NCBI GenBank assembly: GCA_016715105.1
Contig: JADKBO010000021.1
Location: 1 to 64,000, forward strand
Direction of reading: 5' to 3'
Length of the DNA stretch: 64,000 nt
DNA from: Saprospiraceae bacterium
Lineage (GTDB): Bacteria; Bacteroidota; Bacteroidia; Chitinophagales; Saprospiraceae
Part shown: piece after piece, positions 8,912-18,100 of the stretch
How the letters are laid out: the number at the start of each line of letters is the position of its first letter
Position numbering within the stretch: position 1 is the stretch's first letter
The notes under the pieces: model-generated
What the model was told of the DNA's origin: nothing
Seen by the model: only the letters and a program-made list of their open reading frames with translations
Databases searched by the model: none
Program-made: the position numbers and the translations under genes

Positions 8912-9298
8912 CTAGTTGTCTATATTTTCATTTTTCCAAGTCTCCAAGTCTGCTTTAAACTCATTCCAATTTTCAGCCATTGAATTTTGAAGTGCATCCA
9001 TTTTCATAGCCAACTCTTCTTTAGTTTTCTGAGCTTTCGTTTTCTGCTCTTCCAACTCCTTTTTTGCATCCGCAGAAGCATCGGCCATTTTGGCGTCAAT
9101 TTCCTCAATTTTCTTATCGATATTGGCGCTCATTTCTTCAAGCGAAGTTTTCATGTCTGCTTTCTCTTCTTCCCAAGATTCATTTATCTCTTCGGTAACG
9201 TCTTGCATTTCTTCTTTTACTTCTTCTGTATTTGAATTTTTACAACTCATTACAAACATTGCTAAAACAAGAGTGCCTAAAAAAAATAATTTCTTCAT
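8912..9298 (-). CDS. Coiled-coil lipoprotein
   Basis: The 128-residue product has a lipoprotein signal with the lipobox Cys in VMSCKNS. The rest is a long, highly charged heptad-like helix rich in Glu, Lys and Met. The family is not recognised. It probably lies at the inner face of the outer membrane or in the periplasm. It is the last of a possible three-gene run (ECF sigma, four-helix membrane protein, this) read leftwards, and it has a strong terminator. Control by the sigma factor upstream is only inferred from position. Confidence 0.6.
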   Translation of the reverse strand: MKKLFFLGTLVLAMFVMSCKNSNTEEVKEEMQDVTEEINESWEEEKADMKTSLEEMSANIDKKIEEIDAKMADASADAKKELEEQKTKAQKTKEELAMKMDALQNSMAENWNEFKADLETWKNENIDN

Positions 9299-9345
9299 AA
9301 TATAAAAATTTGATTGTATTTAAAAATATAATTGATTGATAATGA

Positions 9346-9792
9346 TTAATACTGTTTGACGTAAGTCCTACTTTGAATCTTTTGAACCATTAAAAAGGAA
9401 ATAATGCCTCCAAAAACTAACATTTCATAAAAGTAAATGGCGTTTATCAAGACGAAATCAAATCCATTTAAAACTTCAAAGCCTTGTCTAATGATTGCCC
9501 ATTCAGGATTGATGATAAAGCTTAGTAGATTAAGCAAACAATAGGTTATTGATGCAATTGAACTCAATAGAATACCTTTTCCAATTCCTTTTAATAAAAG
9601 GTCTCCCTTTAGCAAATGATTTTTGTATTTGTTTAGATATACTCCTAAAAAAATGGACAATATGATGATTTTAAAAAGATAATTCACCCAAATCTCCTTT
9701 ACAAAATGGTGTAAAAAACCCAATGAAAAGAACAAAACTAAACCCAAAATCAAACCATCTGCAACCATTTTTATGTTACTTGACTTTCTCAT
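9346..9792 (-). CDS. Four-helix membrane protein (possibly DUF4199-like)
   Basis: The 148-residue product has about four membrane segments and a short basic tail. The last segment (EMLVFGGIISFLMVQKI) resembles the end of DUF4199 proteins, but the match is weak. It lies 66 bases downstream of the ECF sigma gene on the same strand. A link to that sigma factor, for example as a membrane partner, is possible but not shown. Confidence 0.5.
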   Translation of the reverse strand: MRKSSNIKMVADGLILGLVLFFSLGFLHHFVKEIWVNYLFKIIILSIFLGVYLNKYKNHLLKGDLLLKGIGKGILLSSIASITYCLLNLLSFIINPEWAIIRQGFEVLNGFDFVLINAIYFYEMLVFGGIISFLMVQKIQSRTYVKQY

Positions 9793-9858
9793 GATTTCTT
9801 GCGTTTGATTGTTTAAAAAAGGTTATATAAATTAATAGTTTATCTGCAATGAATTGTT

Positions 9859-10356
9859 TTAAACTGCAAGGATTTCCTGGCCTAGAACTGATTTTAGAAA
9901 CTTTCTCGCATAGAATATTCTACTCTTGATAGTACCAATCGGCACCTGCATCATTTCTGCAATTTCATCATATTGATACCCTTCAAAATACAATAAAAAT
10001 GGCTTAGATTGGTCTACTGGCAATTCATCGATATAAGATTTAATGCGATCCATTTCGATGGTAGAATATCCTGCATTTTCTGAAGTGGAGGGTCCAAGAT
10101 CTTTGACTCTATCTGCGTGATTGGTTCTTACCTTTGCTTTACGATAACCATTGATAAAGGTATTTCTGATGATGGTACTCATCCATGCTTTAAAGTTGGT
10201 TCCTTCCTCAAATCGCTCCATACATTCAAAAGCTTTGAGAAAAGACTCTTGCATTAAATCCGCTGCATTATTAACATCTCTTGTCAATTTCAATGAAAAA
10301 CCAAGAAACATCGGTCTGTAACTTTCAAATTTGACTGCAAATTCATTGTTGTTCAT
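9859..10356 (-). CDS. ECF-type RNA polymerase sigma factor, paralogue A
   Basis: The 165-residue product has sigma region 2 (NNAADLMQESFLKAFE, then NFKAWMSTIIRNTFINGYRK) and region 4 (PFLLYFEGYQYDEIAEMM and VPIGTIKSRIFYARKFL). It directs RNA polymerase to a specific promoter set. By my residue count it is about 80% identical to the gene at 25216, with regions 2.3-2.4 identical, so the two probably read overlapping promoters. A sigma-54-like promoter lies 38 bases upstream of the ATG, the same spacing as in the paralogue. No classic anti-sigma gene is adjacent. Confidence 0.9.
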   Translation of the reverse strand: MNNNEFAVKFESYRPMFLGFSLKLTRDVNNAADLMQESFLKAFECMERFEEGTNFKAWMSTIIRNTFINGYRKAKVRTNHADRVKDLGPSTSENAGYSTIEMDRIKSYIDELPVDQSKPFLLYFEGYQYDEIAEMMQVPIGTIKSRIFYARKFLKSVLGQEILAV

Positions 10357-10393
10357 AGCTTCAAAATTTTTATGATTAATTTCCGCAGTGAAG

Positions 10394-10408
10394 ACAATTG
10401 GTATGCCA
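10394..10408 (-). promoter_or_regulatory. Probable sigma-54 promoter of ECF sigma A
   Basis: On the minus strand TGGCATACCAATTGT fits TGGCAYR-N4-TTGC except for the last base. The start of transcription would be near 10382, leaving a leader of about 26 bases. The homologous gene at 25216 has a full-consensus site at the same distance. Confidence 0.6.
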
Positions 10409-10710
10409 AAATTTTAATCAATTGAATATCAATATATTAAATAGCCTTCAAAACCAAAGCTTATTCTGATATTTCAGAAATACTGAAATTTGAGGAATTG
10501 GATATCTCCATTTTTTAAGAAAAAAGGGTGAATTTTTTGATTAGATGATGGAAGATAGCAACTACTTGGAGGTAAAACTTCGACCTTTGCATAATGGTTT
10601 TGAATGCTTTTGGTAAAACTTCTGCAAGCTGGTCAGCGTTTTTTATGATAATTATTGAATGGTATTCCGTATTTGATGACCAAAGGACTTTATTAAAGAA
10701 AAGGTATTAA

Positions 10711-11608
10711 ATGAAAATTTTTAAGTGTCAAAATTGTGCACATCCAGTTTATTTTGAAAATACAAAGTGTCTGCAGTGTGGCAGTGCGCTAGGATTTGAA
10801 TATCAATCTTCTCAATTATTTGCACTTATTCATACAGCAAATGGCTTGGAAGAATATGGCGCACCTGGAAAAATGGTGAAGTATTGCGCTAATCACAAAC
10901 ATGATGTTTGCAATTGGCTTATTCCTGCTGAAGATGGTCGAAACTTGTGTGAAGCCTGTACTCTAAATCAAAAAATCCCAAATCTTCAAAATAATCATCA
11001 TTTGGAGGCATGGCGCAGAACAGAAAATGCTAAACATCGTCTTATTTACAGTCTGCACAAACTGAATTTGCCCGTCCTTTCTAAATCCATTAGTCCAAAC
11101 AATGGTTTAGCTTTTGAATTTTTGGCTGATCAGAATCACCCGATGGTTGCAGAAACTGAAAAAACAGTAAAAACAGGACATGAAAATGGTAAAATAACCC
11201 TCAATATTGCAGAAGCGGATGTGGTTTATAGAGAAAAAACCAGAGCACTTTTAAAAGAAGATTATCGCACTTTGATTGGGCATTTCCGTCATGAGATTGG
11301 GCATTATTACTGGGATCAGTTGGTGTGGAATGATTATCAAATTTTAGAAAAATATCGAGAACTTTTTGGTGATGAAAGAGTCGATTATACCAGCGCTCTC
11401 AACAGATATTATGCTTTTGGGCCAAACCACAATTGGAATTTTTCACACATCACTGCTTACGCTTCTGCTCATCCATGGGAAGATTGGGCAGAGTCCTGGG
11501 CGCATTATATGCACTTTGTAGATACTCTAGAAAGTGCCTATTCTTTTGGGATTTCCCTGCATTAGAAAAAATTAAATTTATCCACAATTTGATCCATGGG
11601 CAGTTGTG
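10711..11608 (+). CDS. Putative zinc-binding metallopeptidase with internal deletion
   Basis: The N-terminus carries a zinc ribbon (CQNC at about residues 6-9, CLQC at about 20-23). The catalytic motif HEIGH with a downstream Glu (PWEDWAESWAHYMH) matches the putative zinc-binding peptidase family. The frame stops at 11565 after AYSFG. The bases just after this point read, in another frame, FPALEKIKFIHNLIHGQL and end at the TGA at 11606-11608, which looks like the family's C-terminus. An internal segment therefore seems to be lost, roughly 50-60 residues by my recollection of family length. The zinc site itself is intact. Confidence 0.7.
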
Positions 11609-11916
11609 AATCAATTGTTAATGATTAATGGTTAATGGTTAATGGGGGAGGGATATCGGAGACAGGAAACAGGAAACCGGAGACCGGAGACTGTGAAGTT
11701 TCATGATTTTGGTTGACAAACTTTTATTCCGTATTCCGTTAAATGTTTATTTGTTTATGCGTTTATTTGTTTATTTCGACAAACTCGCAATTCAGCAGTT
11801 TAGCAGTTCAGCAATTTTGCATGGAGTGGACAGAGACTCAAGTGAGGAGGAAAACAGGAAACGGGAAACATGTCGGGCAATTAATGAATGAGCAGTTCTT
11901 CAATTTAAACTTATAG
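11609..11916. other. Non-coding repeat-rich gap
   Basis: I see no real gene. Besides the short tandem repeats it holds a run of GCAATTCAGCAGTTTAGCAG-type words (about 11785-11820) and a degenerate copy of the GAGACT repeat (11821-11850). Confidence 0.5.
11618..11694. repeat. TTAATGG and GGAGAC/GGAAAC short tandem repeats
   Basis: Three to four TTAATGG-like units (11618-11645) are followed by a run of ACAGGAAAC/CCGGAGAC units (11660-11694). Similar GGAAAC text recurs at 11863-11880. This low-complexity stretch lies directly after the damaged peptidase gene. Confidence 0.55.
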
Positions 11917-12315
11917 CTAAACAAATTGGTCAGCATTACCAGAACTTGGTTCATTAATATTTGGATTGGGACCAAATCTGTTTAAACCGGGTGTACCATT
12001 ACTTAGCAAAGCTTTAATTATTTCTATGCCTATGCTGATAGGTCGTAAAAAAAAGAAGAGTAAAAGTTTTGAACTATGATCAGTGTCGTGCAATCTCCTT
12101 ACAGTTACTGCTATTCCTGGTATTGTTAAACTTAAATAAAAAAGAAGAGAAATTAATGATAAACTTAGGATAAAATTAAATAAAAGAATAAATATTAATT
12201 GAAGGAGAATAGAAAATAATATGAAATACCAAAACTCCTTTTTACTGGCTCTTCCTTTAAATGTTGCATATTTCTGTAAATATGCAATTTTGAAATATTC
12301 AAAAGGGTAACTCAT
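11917..12315 (-). CDS. DUF805 membrane protein
   Basis: The 132-residue product has the DUF805 pattern: an N-terminal FKGRASKKEFWYF, three to four hydrophobic segments, and RRLHDTDHS before the last segment, followed by GLNRFGPNPN. The family is an inner-membrane protein of unknown role. The gene is intact and stands alone between two repeat clusters. Confidence 0.85.
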   Translation of the reverse strand: MSYPFEYFKIAYLQKYATFKGRASKKEFWYFILFSILLQLIFILLFNFILSLSLISLLFYLSLTIPGIAVTVRRLHDTDHSSKLLLFFFLRPISIGIEIIKALLSNGTPGLNRFGPNPNINEPSSGNADQFV

Positions 12316-12469
12316 AGCATTGTTGTTATTGTTTTCAGAATCTTACTTCACAAAAGTAATCACCTTAACATTTTAAAAAAGTTTCTATAGATATATTTTT
12401 AAAATAATATTTAATGTAGGGTGGAAAACAAGATACTGGAACCTGGAAAAATTAAAGCCGCATTCAGAA

Positions 12470-12720
12470 AAAATCAGCAGTTCCGCAATTTTGCATGGTG
12501 TGGGCAGAGACTAAAGTCTCGCCACCAGAGTAATTACGCAATTCCGCAATTAGCAATTTCGCATTTAAGCAATTCTGCAGTTTTGCAATTCCGCAATAAG
12601 CATAGTGCAGGCAGAGACTAAAGTCTCGCCACCAGAGTTTTTTTACGTAATTCCGCAATTTTGCAATTTTGCATGGTGTAGGCAGAGACTAAAGTCTCGC
12701 CACCAGAGTAATTACGCAAT
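12470..12720. repeat. Cluster of GAGACT hairpin repeats and GCAATTCCGCAATT words
   Basis: Three near-identical 37-base hairpin units (12495-12531, 12602-12638, 12673-12709) match the unit at 8701. They are separated by stretches built from GCAATTCCGCAATTTTGCA-type words. The hairpin core GAGACTAAAGTCTC is invariant. The spacers vary in length, so this is not CRISPR. It looks like a REP-type intergenic family. The remainder of the 12316-12827 gap shows only the terminator of the next gene. Confidence 0.75.
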
Positions 12721-12730
12721 CAACAAAAAA

Positions 12731-12756
12731 GGGGCCTTGTCACCAAACAAGACCCC
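12731..12756 (-). terminator. Terminator of the beta-propeller lipoprotein gene
   Basis: On the minus strand GGGGTCTTGT pairs with ACAAGGCCCC (one G-U) and is followed by TTTTTT. It lies about 70 bases after the stop at 12828. Confidence 0.8.
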
Positions 12757-12827
12757 AAATAAAAGACTATACCAATTTTTTATTTAACCACCCATTCCTA
12801 AACCATGGGCCATTGAAAATAGCTAAA

Positions 12828-13856
12828 TTATTTTTGCAAATAAACAGAGGAAGCCGCTGCCAAAGCACTATTGAAAACCGGAGTCATATTACCACCTGCA
12901 GAAGCATTATTAAAGGCCAAAATACGGCCACCGCCATTCCCAGCTTCAGCGATGTATACAATGTCTTTTTCGCCATCATAAGCAACATCAACGGGATTTC
13001 CCATCAAAGTTGCAGCACCTGCGACTCTGATTTGGTCACCCACGGCAATTGTACCATTGTTGGCTGTTGCCGCGAATTTAGAACTAAAGTTTTTGATGAT
13101 GTGAAATCCACCATCATCTGCCGTATTGGTTGCAGATCCTATGTCTGTCATCACCATTGTATTGGTATTTGCATCATAAGCAATACCATGTGTACGCACA
13201 ATACCTTCTACTACTACCCTTTTTGTTGGCATCATAGTCGTTGTATTTGTGGTATTCAAAAAGTCCTGATAAACAGCCAATTCGTCATCAGCATCTACAA
13301 CTGCATATAAGTCATTTCCAATGAAGGTTATTCCCCACAACTTGATGTTGGTTGTGATGATATTTCTCAATTCAAATCCGGTAGATTTTCTTTCGTAAAC
13401 AAAAAACCGACCATCGGGTGTTTGCGCATCATCATCCACATCTTTGCTGTCAGCAACAACATAAAAATTACCTTTTACTGCCATTTCTCTTGGGTTATCC
13501 ATTTTGGTGGTTCCCAACATTCCAAGGTCAATTTCTACAGCTATGGAAGACGTGAGTGTTGAAATATTTGAAAATCCCTCTAGACCAAAGCTTGTCCTAG
13601 ATGCTTGGACCAATTCGTCCTTATCCTTGTCATAATAGATGCCATCCGCAGCAGAAGAAGTAGTTGTGAATTTCATCATTTTCACATCACTGATATTTTC
13701 CACATTGTACTGAGTAATGTCTCCGTCTGAATTATTCGTTGCATATAACATCGCACTGGTTTCAGTTGGAGTTACTTCGTCATCATCATTACATGAAACT
13801 ATTGCAAATGATGCTACAAATAGAAAAGCAAATTTTTTAATTAATTGTAAGTTCAT
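12828..13856 (-). CDS. Beta-propeller lipoprotein
   Basis: The 342-residue product has a lipoprotein signal with the lipobox Cys in IVSCNDDD. The body is built of propeller-like repeats (ADGIYYDKDKDE, NIKLWGITFIGNDLYAVVD, GIVRTHGIAYD, GNPVDVAYD, AGNGGGRILAF). The same module, in the same order, forms the second half of the T9SS protein at 18101, so the two are paralogous. It probably sits on the outer membrane surface and acts with the neighbouring TonB receptor and DUF4331 proteins. No catalytic residues are evident. Confidence 0.75.
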   Translation of the reverse strand: MNLQLIKKFAFLFVASFAIVSCNDDDEVTPTETSAMLYATNNSDGDITQYNVENISDVKMMKFTTTSSAADGIYYDKDKDELVQASRTSFGLEGFSNISTLTSSIAVEIDLGMLGTTKMDNPREMAVKGNFYVVADSKDVDDDAQTPDGRFFVYERKSTGFELRNIITTNIKLWGITFIGNDLYAVVDADDELAVYQDFLNTTNTTTMMPTKRVVVEGIVRTHGIAYDANTNTMVMTDIGSATNTADDGGFHIIKNFSSKFAATANNGTIAVGDQIRVAGAATLMGNPVDVAYDGEKDIVYIAEAGNGGGRILAFNNASAGGNMTPVFNSALAAASSVYLQK

Positions 13857-14130
13857 AATAAACCAATTTTTTAAATAAGAAAATAAATTTAGGGGAGTGA
13901 TTTAGGTCACTCAATTTGTTTGAAATAAATTATATAATTGTTAATTATTCTAGTTATTAATTCAAATTAATTCTTGAATTAACGAGCATAAAACATGCGT
14001 AAAAGCATTGATTATGTTCAGAATAAAATATATACTTAATTAAACGTTTACCAAAGGCCATTGTTCAATCAAATAACTATATTATAAAGATTTTATCATA
14101 TATCCAATATATTGATTATGTGTATTTTAG

Positions 14131-16362
14131 CTACAATTTATAAGAAACAGCTAACCTTAGGAAAAATGGATTTCCAGGGGTAAAATGGATTTCCTCTACA
14201 GGATTAATTTCATTTTGCAATCTTGTCAAAGTTGCAAATTGAGCTTCATTCCATTTTGTATTAAATATGTTCTCTCCTATTAAACTCAAATTTGCCTTTC
14301 CTATTGTGTAGGAAATCACTGCATCAGAAACAAAATATCCATCTGCAATAATTGAATTATCAGAAGTGGCTGGTCTATTCTTTATATATCGGTAAGAAAT
14401 TCCTCCATTTAATTTACCATTGGATTTATAAGTAATTCCCCCAGTGGAAGTAAAATCTGGTGCTAGTGGTATATAATTATTACCCGGCTCATCATCAATT
14501 GACCTTGCTATGGTATAATTTGCATCCATGTCAATAAATAATCCTGGCACAATTTCATTTCTGAATCCCAAATCAACTCCATATCTTCTAGTCCTGCCAC
14601 TTGGCTCCACGATGCCCCCATCTCCTACGTAAACAAACTCTTGATCCAAGTGTAAAAACCAAAGTGCTGCATTTACCACTAAGTTTCTATTTGGCTTCAT
14701 GATGGTTCCCAAATCGTAACCATAAGCAACAGGCAAAATATCAGTAATGGTACTTGGCGTTGTTTCATAATTGGATTTCACAATTGCCCTTGTATCATTG
14801 GAGTGAAAACCTCTTCCAGACTTAATGAAAAATTGAACGTCTTTTACTGCCTGGTAAGTCAAACTCATTTTGGGAGATAAAATAAAATTTGATTTTTGAT
14901 CATTGGGCTCTGCCCCCGCTAAAAGGTCTTCATATTTGAATAAGAAATAATCACCCCGCAAACCTGCATTGAGAGTGAATTTACCTCTCGATAAAGCCGC
15001 ATTACCATATACAAATTGGTTGAGTTCATTCAAATTACCAAAGACCTTCCTAGTCAAAGTGGTAGTCCTATTGAGCGTGCTAGACAATTCATTGTTATTG
15101 ATGTCATCATATCTAAATCCTGTTCCTATATCTGTGTTGACAGCAAATTGATTGAAAAGAAAGCTACTTTTGAGGCTTGTTTTACCACCAAAAATATTAC
15201 GATCCTCTTTTTGTCTTATTTGATCACCATTCACTGGATCTTCTAAGAAAAATGTAAAATTACTGTATAACTCAAATGCATACTTTGAGTAATAAACATT
15301 GGATACCCAAAGTGATCTTTGATTTACCTTTTTGATGGCATTCATGCTCGCATTGAATCTGGATGTGTTGCCACCTTCCGTATCATCTACACTTCCAAAT
15401 CTTGAAATCGTATTGTTATCCACCAACCTTTGAGGAATTTGCCCGGAAGCATCCCATTTACTTGTAAAATTGGAAACCTGGAGAGAAAACTTATTTCCTT
15501 CATCAGATAAATGGGTATATTTTCCAAATACATTGAATCTATTGAAGTTCTGCGGTGATATAAAAGGACCATCAGAATACAAATACTCAGAAGCTAGATA
15601 AGCAATATTTTTAGTGGATTCTTTGGTCAATTTCGCGATACCTGATGCTCTGTAAGTATTGAAATCACCGGCTTCCAGGTTGAAAAAACTATTTTCAGGA
15701 TTATCAATGGTGTTGAAATCTACATATCCTGCTGTGGCAAAATTTCCTTTGTTGGTATTGTATGGGCCTTTACCAAAATCAATTTGTTTGACCGTTTCTG
15801 GTATTACAAAATGTAAGTCAGCATAACCTTGACCATGTGCGTGTGACACCATATTCACTGGAATGCCATCTACCGATAGACTGATATCCGTTCCATGATC
15901 AATGTCAAATCCTCTTAAAAATATTTGTTCAGCCTTACCGCCACCAGCGTGTTGTGCTATGAATAAGCCTGGTACTCTTCTGAGGAGTTGCTGTGAAGAG
16001 GTTACTGGTTTAGTTTTAAGATCTATTTTGGCAACTGTGCTCAGCGCATTTCCTTTACCAATAACATTGACTTCACTGATTTCGAAGTTTTTTTCTTTCA
16101 AAACAAAAGATACTTTATTCCCAAGTGCAACTACCTGATTTTGTGTTTCAAAACCTAAATATCCAACTATCAAAGCAACACTGTCTGACACACCATGGAT
16201 GCTGAATTGCCCCAATTGGTTGGTGATGTCTGCTCCTTTATTACTTTCAACAGTAGCTCCTTCCAAGGGCAAACCATTCTCATCATAAACATAACCCTGA
16301 ATGGTTTGACCATAAAGGAAGGAACCAAATAGGATTGCTATTATCGTAAATCTTAATTTCAT
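14131..16362 (-). CDS. TonB-dependent outer-membrane receptor
   Basis: The 743-residue product begins with a signal peptide and a CarboxypepD_reg-like domain (GYVYDENGLPLEGATV). A plug follows (residues about 115-230; RRVPGLFIAQHAGG, GFDIDHGTDISLSVDGIPVN), then a beta-barrel ending in a hydrophobic strand (FLRLAVSYKL). Such receptors import scarce ligands across the outer membrane using TonB energy. The ligand is not visible from sequence. The His/Asp-bearing plug (MVSHAHGQGYADLHF) would suit a metal or metal complex. It starts 11 bases after the TPR lipoprotein gene, so the two form an operon. Confidence 0.9.
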   Translation of the reverse strand: MKLRFTIIAILFGSFLYGQTIQGYVYDENGLPLEGATVESNKGADITNQLGQFSIHGVSDSVALIVGYLGFETQNQVVALGNKVSFVLKEKNFEISEVNVIGKGNALSTVAKIDLKTKPVTSSQQLLRRVPGLFIAQHAGGGKAEQIFLRGFDIDHGTDISLSVDGIPVNMVSHAHGQGYADLHFVIPETVKQIDFGKGPYNTNKGNFATAGYVDFNTIDNPENSFFNLEAGDFNTYRASGIAKLTKESTKNIAYLASEYLYSDGPFISPQNFNRFNVFGKYTHLSDEGNKFSLQVSNFTSKWDASGQIPQRLVDNNTISRFGSVDDTEGGNTSRFNASMNAIKKVNQRSLWVSNVYYSKYAFELYSNFTFFLEDPVNGDQIRQKEDRNIFGGKTSLKSSFLFNQFAVNTDIGTGFRYDDINNNELSSTLNRTTTLTRKVFGNLNELNQFVYGNAALSRGKFTLNAGLRGDYFLFKYEDLLAGAEPNDQKSNFILSPKMSLTYQAVKDVQFFIKSGRGFHSNDTRAIVKSNYETTPSTITDILPVAYGYDLGTIMKPNRNLVVNAALWFLHLDQEFVYVGDGGIVEPSGRTRRYGVDLGFRNEIVPGLFIDMDANYTIARSIDDEPGNNYIPLAPDFTSTGGITYKSNGKLNGGISYRYIKNRPATSDNSIIADGYFVSDAVISYTIGKANLSLIGENIFNTKWNEAQFATLTRLQNEINPVEEIHFTPGNPFFLRLAVSYKL

Positions 16363-16373
16363 CTTCAGTGGTT

Positions 16374-17593
16374 TTATAGTTTGGCAATGATGGAAATAAG
16401 TTCTGGATTTTTAGAACTAGTTCTTCCAGCTGCAGTAGCAAAATTACGCGCTTCTGCTTTCATATCCAAAGCTACATTGATTTTTGCAAGCAATCTATTT
16501 ACGTCAATATTTTCGGGTCTAAGTTTGTATTCTTCATTTGCATACTTCAATGCCTCGTTGGGTTCGTTCATTAAATCCAAATAAAAAGAGGCATATTCAA
16601 GATTCATATTATGTCCACTTTCTACATCACCCTTGAGCATCTCAAGAATTTCTGAATTCAATTTTGTAACTTCTTCGGTTTTGTTTTGTGATTTGTAAAG
16701 CTCGGCAAGGGAAATATAAAATCCTACTTCAGGAATGATGTTGATAGACTTTTTAAAATAAAACTCTGCCGAATCTAGTTTTTCGGTTTGTTGATAAACT
16801 TGTCCCAAGGCATGGAGTGCAAATGGATAATCTGGTCTCGCAGACAAAATTTCACTATAAACCTGAATGGCTTCTTCCTTTCTATTGTATTCATTAAGTA
16901 AGTTTCCTAATGTAAGCATGGCCCAAGAAGTTTCCTCTGTTCCTGGATACCCAGCGTTAGCGGCTAGTTTCATTGCTTCAATGCTGCCATTTACATCGCC
17001 ATAAATTTCTCTTAAATAAGCAACTCTTGAATAAGATCTGATATCTGGTTTAATACTGATCATTTTATCAGACATTTTTACTGCTTCTTCATAGTTACCC
17101 AGTTCTACATTAGCATCAACCAATACACCATAAATTTGTGCATTGACATTATTTAGTTTAAGTGCTTCATTTCCAGTAACAAGCGCTCCTTTAAAGTCAT
17201 GTTGTGACAACTGGGCTCCAGCTTTATTGACCATAGCTAAAAACAATAAATCTTTGTTCACTTTTTCGTCAGCAATGACTTCGTCGAGGATTTTTAAAAC
17301 TGCTGGGTAATAATGGCCATGCTCTCCACCAACTCTAGCTTCTTTGGTAAAAATTTGAGCCAGTTGCAGCTTTGCTTCGTTGTCATTTGGGTTTTACTTA
17401 TTTTTAAAACGCAGTCTTGATACTGATTTTGTACAGTTTCCCACTCTTTGCCATATTGAATGCTCTCAGGTCGGTTTAACAGGGCAGTCATTTCAGTCTT
17501 TGGCACATTACTATCACTTTTACAAGCGAATAGATGACACAAAATGGTCACTATTACTAATGCAATCAATTGGTAGAATTTAGTCTTTTTCAT
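16374..17593 (-). CDS. TPR-repeat lipoprotein, frameshifted
   Basis: The N-terminal frame (17593 to about 17395) carries a lipoprotein signal with the Cys in LFACKSD. A one-base shift near 17390-17400 leads through NDNEAKLQLAQIFTKEARVGGEHGHYYPAV (by translation of the gap) into the long frame ending at 16374. The long part has at least six TPR-like units (for example EEAIQVYSEILSARPDYPFALHALGQVY). The whole would be about 405 residues, a scaffold at the cell envelope. It lies directly upstream of the TonB receptor on the same strand. Confidence 0.75.
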
Positions 17594-17885
17594 TATTAAA
17601 TTATTTGGTGATAATGGTATAATACTTTGTAATCTTTATTTGAATGGATATACGAGTATTAATCAGGAATTGGATTTAACAACTTGTCTTATTTTTTAAA
17701 AATATTCATTTAATTCTAAACAAGTCTAAAAGCAAATGAATAAGGATTACTTTAACAAAGCACTTTGACACCTCATATTGTTTAGCTTTTCTTTACTCCA
17801 TTCAAAACAATCTATTTAAAGATTTTAAATTACTGCATTACAGTGTATTAAACATTAATATAATAAATATGTAATGTCCTATATT

Positions 17886-17920
17886 AAAAAAAGCCACCCC
17901 ATAAATGAGGCAGCTTTTTT
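17886..17920. terminator. Bidirectional terminator-like hairpin
   Basis: AAAAAAGC and GCTTTTTT enclose further pairing (CC/GG, CAT/ATG). A/T runs on both sides make it competent in either direction. It lies between two leftward operons. Confidence 0.65.
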
Positions 17921-18029
17921 ACTTAACTATGATTTATTAATCCATTGTCAAGCATCAAATAATTACAATTTTTGGATGCTATTATTTAATTTTATGTTTA
18001 GAAATTCTGTTGTTCATTAAAAAACTCCC

Positions 18030-18080
18030 GATCCATTTTTCCATTATTTCTCTTTTCAAAAAATTTGGCTAAAATGGATC
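18030..18080 (-). terminator. Terminator of the DUF4331-propeller gene
   Basis: GATCCATTTT (18030-18039) and AAAATGGATC (18071-18080) form a 10-base stem. On the minus strand it is followed by GGGAGTTTTTTAATG. It lies about 20 bases after the stop at 18101. Confidence 0.6.
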
Positions 18081-18100
18081 AGGAATTATCAAAAAACCAA

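Larger units (their letters stand above)
17594..18100. other. Non-coding gap with two terminators
   Basis: The sequence is very AT-rich and shows no gene. It separates the DUF4331 pair from the TPR/TonB operon and carries two terminator-like hairpins (17886-17920 and 18030-18080). Confidence 0.55.

Noticed and set aside
10611..10625. Sigma-54-like sequence TGGTAAAACTTCTGC upstream of the zinc peptidase
   Set aside because: Only the GG and GC are right, the -24 half lacks TGGCA, and it is 85 bases from the start codon.
12470..12720. CRISPR array
   Set aside because: The repeats are self-complementary, spacers are of unequal length and made of related GCAATT words, and no cas genes are present.
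12813..13310. Plus-strand reading frame of 165 codons
   Set aside because: It is a shadow of the beta-propeller lipoprotein on the other strand, with a Cys- and Ile-rich unnatural composition.
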